Source: an uncultured Eggerthellaceae bacterium
Lineage (GTDB): Bacteria; Actinomycetota; Coriobacteriia; Coriobacteriales; Eggerthellaceae
Direction of reading: 5' to 3'
Length of the DNA: 45,790 nt
NCBI GenBank assembly: GCA_934648845.1
Contig: CAKUFS010000018.1
Coordinates: 1-45,790, forward strand
In this document: piece after piece, positions 40,132-45,790 of the stretch
Numbering within the stretch: position 1 is the stretch's first letter
Layout: every line of letters starts with the position of its first letter
Translations under genes and position numbers: made by a program
The notes under the pieces: model-generated
The model's database searches: none
What the model was told of the DNA's origin: nothing
What the model saw: the letters and a program-made list of their open reading frames with translations, nothing else

Positions 40132-42476
40132 ATTTAGTGAGCTGCACCATTGAAAATTTCGGCGGGTTGAGCCAGCGCACGTTCAATTTTAACGATGGCC
40201 TGACGGTTATTGAGCAGCCGAATGGCTCGGGAAAAACCACGCTTGCGGCATTTATTCGCTGCATGCTGTACGGGATGCCGCGCCATCATAAGCGCGACCT
40301 GGACAAAGACCTGCGTCGTCGTTACGCTCCCTGGCAAGGGGGCGCGTATGGCGGTCAGCTGGTCGTGCATGCAGGCGGGCGTATGTATCGAATAGAACGT
40401 CGTTTCGGCGCAGTACCCAAAGATGATACGCTTGCGGTGTTCGATCAAGTTTCGGGAAAGCGAACCGACGAGCTGGGCGCCGTTCCGGGTATTACGCTGT
40501 TCGGATTGGACGCCGATTCCTTTGAACGCAGCGCGTACATTCCACAAAATCGCCTAGCCGATGCATTGGGCACGGCTGATATCAAGGCAAAGCTGGGCAA
40601 TTTGGTGGACAATACCGATGGCACGCGCAATTTCGAATCGGCAATGGATTTGCTGAAAAAAGCGCGCACCCAGCAAGTGCCTTATCGCGGACAAGGTGGG
40701 GCTCACGCTGCTGTTGTGGCGCAGATTTCCCAGGTCAACGAAGAGTTGGTGCAGCTCTCCACAGCTCAGGGCGAACTTGAGCGCGTGCGTGATCGCGAGG
40801 GTCGCCTTGCTTCTAATATAGAGCAGCAGCGCCATGAGCTCGCACAGGTGCGCACGGAAATTGCCGAAGCGGTTGACTTGCAGGCTCGTCGCAGCATGGC
40901 GCTTGAGTGCATGCGGCTCGAAAACGCTCGTAAGCAGGCAAGGGAAGAGTACCAGCGGCTTGAGGCGTCGCTGGGCGGAGCGGTGCCGAGCGAAGGGGAA
41001 GTGCATCGTGCGAACGAGGCGCTGCAATGTCTTGACCTGGTGAAACAGGCAGGTGTGACGCAGGCGGACATCGATGCGTTTGCGGCGCAGGCTCTGCAAA
41101 CGGCCTCCGATGGGGAAGGTGTCGCTCGTTGCGAAGGCGCTGCCGCATCTGCTCCCGCGCAGGGTGCCGGCGCTAGCGCTGACGGTGCTGCTTCGGCTCC
41201 TGGTGCCGCTGGTGTCACCGATGTCGCTGGCGGCAGGGCAGGCGCGCACGGCGTTCCTGCTGCCGATGCCGGCTTCCGCGGTGACGCCGAGTGGCTGGAT
41301 AACGCGCCCACGTCCCCCGCAGCTCCAACAGCAGCCACGGTAAAAGGCGGCGGTGCGAGCATCGCGCTTGTCGTGGTAGGGGTTATCCTGCTTCTGATGG
41401 GTACTGTGTTTGCGGCAATGGATGCAGCAAGCATTGCGCGCATTTTCGCAGGTCAACTCTACGCGGGCATTGCCGCGGCGGTAGCTGGCATTGCGTTTTG
41501 CGTTGGCGGCGGCGTTATGCGCGCGCGCCACAAGAAGCAGACTCAGCTGGTGGCGCAAGCAGCACAAGAGGCGGCGCAGGCTGCGGCGCGCGCAGCGGAA
41601 CATGCTCGCTCGCTGGCGCGTACAAACGACCTGATCAAACGTGCTTTCGCGGCGCAACGCGAGCTTGAGTCCTTCTGCAGCGCGCATCGCATTGACTCCC
41701 GAACGCTGAACGCAGAAACGCTGGAGCGTTTGCGCGGCAACGCTCGCGGGCTGCATCAAATGCGCCAAAACGTCCGTGCTGCCGACCAAGCGTTTTCCCA
41801 GTTCATAGAAGCAAATGGCTTGTGCGCGTGGAAGCGTTCCGACGAAAATCGCTTTCGTACCTTGGATCTGCAGGAGCTTCAGGCGCAAGAACAGCGTTTG
41901 GTTGCGGCGCAGGAGGGGTCGTTCCAAGGTCGTGTGAAAGATTCCCAGCGCATCCAAACGTTGCAAGAGCGCGTTGATAAGATTCCCCTGCTGCAAGATC
42001 AGCTTCAGACACTTACGGAACAGCGGAAAAAAATCGAGAAAGACGTGGCAACGCTCGATGCGACCATGGCCTATTTGGAACGCGCGAAAGAGCAGCTTTG
42101 CGCGACGTATGCGGGCCCGGTGCAGGAGCGTTTCCAGCATTATTTCCGCATGCTGGTGGATGAAACAGGAGCTATAGACGTCAAGAAAGTCCAGGTGGAC
42201 AGCGATTTTCACATGACATACCCGCAAACGGGCGCAACGCGTCATCAGGAAAGCCTGAGTGCCGGTTATGCCGATCTGGTTATGGTGTGCATGCGCATGG
42301 CGCTTTGCGATGCTCTCTACGAAAAAGAGCGTCCGTTTATTGTCATGGATGATCCCTTCATCAACGTTGACGACGCTTTGATGCAGCGCACGCGCCAGCT
42401 GTTGGAAAAACTCGCCGAGAATCATCAGATTATTTACTTCACCTGCTCGAATTCTCGCAACATGACCGCGCATTAA
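40128..42476 (+). CDS. YhaN/SbcC-like AAA ATPase with coiled coils and two membrane-like helices
   Basis: The 782-residue protein starts at GTG 40128 after GGAGAGG. It has Walker A PNGSGKTT at residues 31-38, Q-loop-like AYIPQNRL, a long coiled coil, an Ala/Gly-rich stretch (about 345-405), two adjacent hydrophobic helices (about 418-465), a second coiled coil, the ABC signature SLSAGYADLV and Walker B FIVMDDPF. It is the partner of the preceding nuclease, like Rad50 with Mre11. The hydrophobic pair in the middle, where SbcC has its zinc hook, is typical of YhaN proteins and suggests membrane association. Confidence 0.9.
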   Translation: MNLVSCTIENFGGLSQRTFNFNDGLTVIEQPNGSGKTTLAAFIRCMLYGMPRHHKRDLDKDLRRRYAPWQGGAYGGQLVVHAGGRMYRIERRFGAVPKDDTLAVFDQVSGKRTDELGAVPGITLFGLDADSFERSAYIPQNRLADALGTADIKAKLGNLVDNTDGTRNFESAMDLLKKARTQQVPYRGQGGAHAAVVAQISQVNEELVQLSTAQGELERVRDREGRLASNIEQQRHELAQVRTEIAEAVDLQARRSMALECMRLENARKQAREEYQRLEASLGGAVPSEGEVHRANEALQCLDLVKQAGVTQADIDAFAAQALQTASDGEGVARCEGAAASAPAQGAGASADGAASAPGAAGVTDVAGGRAGAHGVPAADAGFRGDAEWLDNAPTSPAAPTAATVKGGGASIALVVVGVILLLMGTVFAAMDAASIARIFAGQLYAGIAAAVAGIAFCVGGGVMRARHKKQTQLVAQAAQEAAQAAARAAEHARSLARTNDLIKRAFAAQRELESFCSAHRIDSRTLNAETLERLRGNARGLHQMRQNVRAADQAFSQFIEANGLCAWKRSDENRFRTLDLQELQAQEQRLVAAQEGSFQGRVKDSQRIQTLQERVDKIPLLQDQLQTLTEQRKKIEKDVATLDATMAYLERAKEQLCATYAGPVQERFQHYFRMLVDETGAIDVKKVQVDSDFHMTYPQTGATRHQESLSAGYADLVMVCMRMALCDALYEKERPFIVMDDPFINVDDALMQRTRQLLEKLAENHQIIYFTCSNSRNMTAH

Positions 42477-42531
42477 GTGCGACAATTGTCGGGTTTTTCT
42501 TTTAGCCGCGCGTTTTGTTTGAGAGGTTTCC

Positions 42532-43554
42532 ATGTCCGACAGGCTTCGTACCACGCTTCTTCCGCTGATTGCTGCGTTCATCTGGGGTATTGCGTTCGTG
42601 GCGCAAAAAGGCAACACAGTGGGCGCTCTCACGTTCAACGCTGCGCGCTCGCTGGTGGCGTTCCTTTTCGTGCTTGCCGTGCTTGCGGTGATGAGCAGGG
42701 GAAAGGGTCAGGCGAAGGGACCAGCGCCGGCGGCGTTGGCGGCATCGGCGACATCGCGGCAGGAAAAAGCATCCGGGAAAGGCTCGAAGGCATCAGCAGC
42801 GCAGGCGAAGGGACTGGCGCCGCTCGCTGGCCTGCTCACGGGCGGCACGCCCCGGGAAACGCGCGCCATTTGGCTGGGCGGCGCTTGCTGCGGCTTGGCG
42901 CTTGCGTGCGCAACGTTTTTGCAGCAAACCGGCCTAGATGCAGACACCGAAGCCGGGAAAGCGGGCTTCCTTACCGCCATGTATATCGTGCTTGTTCCCG
43001 TTTTGGGCCTTGCGCTGAAAAAGAAGGCGCCCGTGAATGTGTGGATGGCAGTTGTTGTGGCCGTGGTGGGGCTGTATCTGCTTTGCGTGAAAGAAGGGCT
43101 GGCCATTCGTCCGAGCGACTTGGTGGTTTTGGCGTGCTCGCTTCTGTTCGCCGTTCAGATTCTTTGCATTGATCATTTTTCGCCGCACTGCAACGGCGTG
43201 AAGCTTTCGTGCGTGCAATTCCTGGTGTGCTTTATTGTTTCCGCAGTTCCAGCGCTTATATTTGAAGAGTTTTCGCTGCCTGCTTTGGGGCAAAGCGCGC
43301 TGCCCATTCTGTATCTGGGTGTGTTTTCATCGGGCGTTGCGTATACGCTGCAAATCATCGCGCAGAAAAACGCCAACCCAACGGTGGTGTCGCTGCTGCT
43401 TTCCATGGAGTCGGTTTTTAGCGTGCTTGCGGGTGCGGTGTTGTTGGGCGAAGTGCTCAGCGGCCGCGAATACCTGGGCTGCGCGCTTATGGCGGCCGCT
43501 GTGGTGTTAGCTCAGCTTCCTGCGCGTTCGGCAGCTGCTCCTCAACAACAATAG
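42532..43554 (+). CDS. EamA/DMT family transporter
   Basis: The 340-residue protein starts at ATG after GAGAGG. It has ten hydrophobic segments in two repeated EamA units, opening with LLPLIAAFIWGIAFVAQK and ending ALMAAAVVLAQLP; the second unit has GVFSSGVAYTLQIIAQK and SLLLSMESVFSVLAG. These proteins export metabolites or amino acids; the substrate is unknown. A hydrophilic insertion of about 50 residues (rich in Lys, Ala, Gly, Ser) lies in the loop after the second helix and is unusual for the family. It stands alone between the DNA-repair pair and luxS. Confidence 0.9.
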   Translation: MSDRLRTTLLPLIAAFIWGIAFVAQKGNTVGALTFNAARSLVAFLFVLAVLAVMSRGKGQAKGPAPAALAASATSRQEKASGKGSKASAAQAKGLAPLAGLLTGGTPRETRAIWLGGACCGLALACATFLQQTGLDADTEAGKAGFLTAMYIVLVPVLGLALKKKAPVNVWMAVVVAVVGLYLLCVKEGLAIRPSDLVVLACSLLFAVQILCIDHFSPHCNGVKLSCVQFLVCFIVSAVPALIFEEFSLPALGQSALPILYLGVFSSGVAYTLQIIAQKNANPTVVSLLLSMESVFSVLAGAVLLGEVLSGREYLGCALMAAAVVLAQLPARSAAAPQQQ

Positions 43555-43758
43555 CTGCTGCTTTGGGGCTTTCGCGTCGATAGATGCGATGTCTCGCGCG
43601 TTTTCCTGCCTTGACCTCCCTTTTCATAGAGATTCCAAATGTCGTCGTTGTGGCGCGATGATATGCCGCGTTGCGCGTGAATATGCCTCATTTTGACCGC
43701 AAAACGTGCCTCGCTATGCCATAATGACGGCAGAAAAAGTACAACAGAAAGGCTTCCC

Positions 43759-44247
43759 ATGGAAAAGATTGCGAGCTTTACCATCAATCACTTAACGCTC
43801 GAGCCGGGCGTTTACGTTTCCCGCGTTGATACCGATCCCGCTGGCGGTACGGTTGCCACCACGTTTGACCTGCGCTGGACGGCTCCGAACCGCGAGCCTG
43901 TTATGGACACGGCGGCCGTTCATGCTGTTGAGCACTTGGCGGCAACGTTCTTGCGCAACAACGAAGAATGGAAAGATCGCGTGCTGTACTTCGGCCCCAT
44001 GGGCTGCCGTACGGGCTTCTACTTGATTCTGTTTGGCGAATACGAGCCGCGCCACATTATTGGCCTGCTGCGCGATATGTGCGCATTCATTGCATCGTTC
44101 GAGGGCGAAATCCCTGGTGCACGCCCCGAAGAGTGCGGAAACTGGCACGACAGCGACCTTCCTATGGCGCGCTACCACGCAAAGCGCTGGCTGGAGCAAA
44201 CGCTGAATGTCATTGACGACGCCCATATGACGTACCCCACGTTTTAA
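43759..44247 (+). CDS. luxS: S-ribosylhomocysteine lyase LuxS
   Basis: The 162-residue protein is normal length. Metal ligands are His55 and His59 in HAVEH and Cys126 in EECGNWHD; catalytic Cys83 is in GPMGCRTGFYL. LuxS cleaves S-ribosylhomocysteine to homocysteine and DPD, the precursor of autoinducer-2. The start is ATG after CAGAAAGG. The next gene makes its substrate, so the pair recycles S-adenosylhomocysteine. A strong hairpin (44288-44318) lies between the two. Confidence 0.97.
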   Translation: MEKIASFTINHLTLEPGVYVSRVDTDPAGGTVATTFDLRWTAPNREPVMDTAAVHAVEHLAATFLRNNEEWKDRVLYFGPMGCRTGFYLILFGEYEPRHIIGLLRDMCAFIASFEGEIPGARPEECGNWHDSDLPMARYHAKRWLEQTLNVIDDAHMTYPTF

Positions 44248-44287
44248 GGGCAAGGCAAGGGAAGGCGAAGGCGCAGACGTTGGTGAG

Positions 44288-44318
44288 GCCATCGGCAAGG
44301 GTGAAACTTGCCGATGGC
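44288..44318 (+). other. Perfect 12-bp hairpin between luxS and the nucleosidase gene
   Basis: GCCATCGGCAAG and CTTGCCGATGGC pair perfectly around a 7-base loop. No T tract follows. It may mark an mRNA processing site or set the ratio of the two enzymes. Confidence 0.6.
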
Positions 44319-44399
44319 TAGCACGGGCGAACAAGAACGGCATTGCGCCTTTCGCATCAGCATCGACAAACCAAGCAGAAAGCGAGCGTGTTTCGTAGC

Positions 44400-45101
44400 A
44401 TGACGAAAATTGGCATCATTGGCGCTATGGAAGTTGAGGTAAGCTACCTGAAGGGACGCCTTGAAAACACAACATCCCAGGTGATTGCAGGTATGGAATT
44501 CGCGGAAGGAACGTTTGACGGCGTGCCTGCCGTAGTTGTTTTCTGCAGCGTGGGCAAGGTGAACGCGGGTATTTGCGCGCAGATTCTTGTTGACCGCTTC
44601 AACGTGACGCACGTCATTAACACGGGCGTGGCTGGTTCGCTTGACGCCGCCATCAATATTGGCGACTTGGTTGTGTCCACCGATGCCGTCCATCACGATA
44701 TGGACGTATGCAATCTTGGTTACGAGCCTGGTCAGGTGCCTGGTTTCAAGGAGATTTATTTCCCGGCGGACGAGCAGCTGCGCAACATTGTCAAGCAGGC
44801 GGCGGCGCAAGTTGCAACCGATATTGCCGTGTTTGACGGTCGCGTTGCGTCGGGTGATCAATTCGTGCGCACCGATGCCGAAAAACAGCGCATCATCAGC
44901 ACGTTTGCAGCGCGCTGCTGCGAAATGGAAGGCGCAGCTATTGCTCACGCGTGTTTTTTGAATGGCGTTCCGTTTGTTATTGTGCGCGCGATTTCCGACA
45001 AAGCCGATGGCTCCGACGCTGAACTCTACCCCGTTTTCGAGGAGAAAGCCGCCCATCACTGCGCCGCCATTGTTGAGCGCGCGGTCACGCTGTTGGCGTA
45101 A
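44400..45101 (+). CDS. mtnN: 5'-methylthioadenosine/S-adenosylhomocysteine nucleosidase
   Basis: The 233-residue protein has the family pattern: KIGIIGAMEVEV at the N-terminus with the catalytic-site Glu, VINTGVAGSLD, GRVASGDQFV, the EMEGAAIAH motif and the active-site Asp in RAISDKADGSD. It hydrolyses SAH and MTA to adenine and the ribosyl thioethers. I chose ATG 44400; the frame extends upstream and GTG 44388 is an alternative, neither having a strong ribosome-binding site. It follows luxS, which uses its product. Confidence 0.95.
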   Translation: MTKIGIIGAMEVEVSYLKGRLENTTSQVIAGMEFAEGTFDGVPAVVVFCSVGKVNAGICAQILVDRFNVTHVINTGVAGSLDAAINIGDLVVSTDAVHHDMDVCNLGYEPGQVPGFKEIYFPADEQLRNIVKQAAAQVATDIAVFDGRVASGDQFVRTDAEKQRIISTFAARCCEMEGAAIAHACFLNGVPFVIVRAISDKADGSDAELYPVFEEKAAHHCAAIVERAVTLLA

Positions 45102-45389
45102 TTGCGGGAGCGGTGCGGCGGCGCGCCTTCGCGGGCTTGTTTTCGTGAACTTGCACTCTGCCAGCTCAGACCGCGCGCCGCAGGCCGTGCAGTCACGTGT
45201 CGTTCGCGGCTGCACGCGTGGCGCAGGCCGTGCAGTCACGTGTCGTTCGCGGCTGCGCGTATGCTACGACCCTAACGCATGCGCCCTCTGCCGTGCTTTT
45301 CTGATGCGTGGGCGGACGCGCGAATGCGAAAAGCGGCCGATTGCTATATACTGACGAACGTTATCTATTATGCGGCAAAGGAGGTACCC
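45102..45389. other. Intergenic region with a 33-base tandem repeat
   Basis: CAGGCCGTGCAGTCACGTGT followed by CGTTCGCGGCTGC is present at 45181-45213 and again, exactly, at 45224-45256 (43-bp period). No gene is visible. Confidence 0.7.
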
Positions 45390-45790
45390 GTGCTTAAAGC
45401 TATGATCGTTGACGATGAGGCTCCAGCTCGTTCCGAGCTGCGCTTTTTGTTGGACGAAACGGGCCAGACCGAGGTCGTTGCAGAAGCGGGCAGTGTCCGC
45501 GAAGCAATTGAAAAACTGAAGGAATTTCCCTGCGATGTGATTTTCCTGGACATTAACATGCCCGAAGCAACGGGTTTGCAGCTGGCGGATGCGCTGCGTC
45601 ATTTGAAGTTCCCGCCGGCAGTTGTGTTTGTGACCGCTTACAGCGAGCATGCGCTGGACGCTTTCAAGGTGAATGCTATTGATTACCTGGTGAAACCTGT
45701 GGAAACCGAGCGTTTGCAGCAGGCAATTGCCCGTGTGCGCGAGCACGTTGCGCTGCATGCGCAGGCTCAGCATTCCGAGCGCATTCCGGT
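45390..45790 (+). CDS. LytTR-type response regulator, receiver domain (3' partial)
   Basis: The frame starts at GTG after AAAGGAGG and runs off the window after 133 codons. The visible part is a complete receiver domain: acidic pocket VDDEAPAR (Asp8, Asp9), phosphoacceptor Asp54 in IFLDINMPE, VTAYSEHALDAF with the conserved Thr, and YLVKP with the conserved Lys. The DEAPARSEL opening and HALDAFKVNAIDYLVKP are characteristic of the LytR/AgrA family, so a LytTR DNA-binding domain probably follows, but it is not in view. A sensor kinase may lie beyond the window. Confidence 0.88.
   Translation, partial: MLKAMIVDDEAPARSELRFLLDETGQTEVVAEAGSVREAIEKLKEFPCDVIFLDINMPEATGLQLADALRHLKFPPAVVFVTAYSEHALDAFKVNAIDYLVKPVETERLQQAIARVREHVALHAQAQHSERIP

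Noticed and set aside
42480..42505. CGACAATTGTCG followed by T residues as a terminator after the YhaN-like gene
   Set aside because: The palindrome leaves only a 4-bp stem once a loop is allowed, too weak to call.

Overview
The window reads as a chromosomal segment of a moderately high-GC, monoderm actinobacterium of the class Coriobacteriia, most likely family Eggerthellaceae. This is inferred from protein style, not from a marker gene. The signs are Ala/Gly-rich surface proteins, GTG and TTG starts, LytR-CpsA-Psr (LCP) proteins carrying cell-wall-binding repeats, a molybdate/molybdopterin locus, and large cohesin/dockerin-type surface proteins. I see no rRNA, tRNA, CRISPR array, transposase or phage module.

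Layout. 1-0.95 kb: end of birA overlapping bioY (biotin). 1.0-4.3 kb: an accessory patch with a DUF4143-type AAA ATPase, a Fic protein with an N-terminal HTH, and an AT-hook/ribbon-helix-helix-like protein; both of the first two have palindromic operators. 4.4-11.95 kb: a surface-protein cluster with a CpaE/MinD-like P-loop protein, a small membrane protein, a giant SpaA-repeat LPXTG protein that runs in frame into a lipoprotein, and a type I membrane protein. 11.95-15.0 kb: a second DUF4143 ATPase behind four phased iterons, surrounded by repeats, a decayed 68-bp duplicate and a cobalamin riboswitch with terminator.

15.06-25.4 kb is the most interesting part: six collinear genes behind the cobalamin riboswitch. 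They encode a 1593-aa secreted protein (tandem NEAT-like beta domains, a DUF4430/transcobalamin-like segment, cohesin, dockerin), two membrane-anchored relatives, a MotA/TolQ/ExbB proton-channel protein, a DUF2149 protein that looks like a minimal ExbD with the conserved Asp, and a second cohesin-dockerin protein. I propose a surface corrinoid-capture system energised by an ExbB/ExbD-like motor in a bacterium without an outer membrane.

25.6-29.0 kb: two LCP proteins (one fused to CWB2 repeats) for attaching glycopolymers to peptidoglycan. 29.0-31.3 kb (minus strand): metA (Glu111, acetyl-CoA type) and a YeiH-family exporter. 31.6-36.8 kb: moeA and modABC for molybdate uptake and insertion; modB carries an unusual extracellular N-terminal domain. 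37.1-38.3 kb: a zinc-ribbon membrane protein (minus strand). 39.0-42.5 kb: an SbcD/YhaO-like nuclease and a YhaN/SbcC-like ATPase, overlapping. 42.5-45.8 kb: an EamA transporter, luxS, the SAH/MTA nucleosidase, and the receiver domain of a LytTR-type response regulator cut by the window edge.
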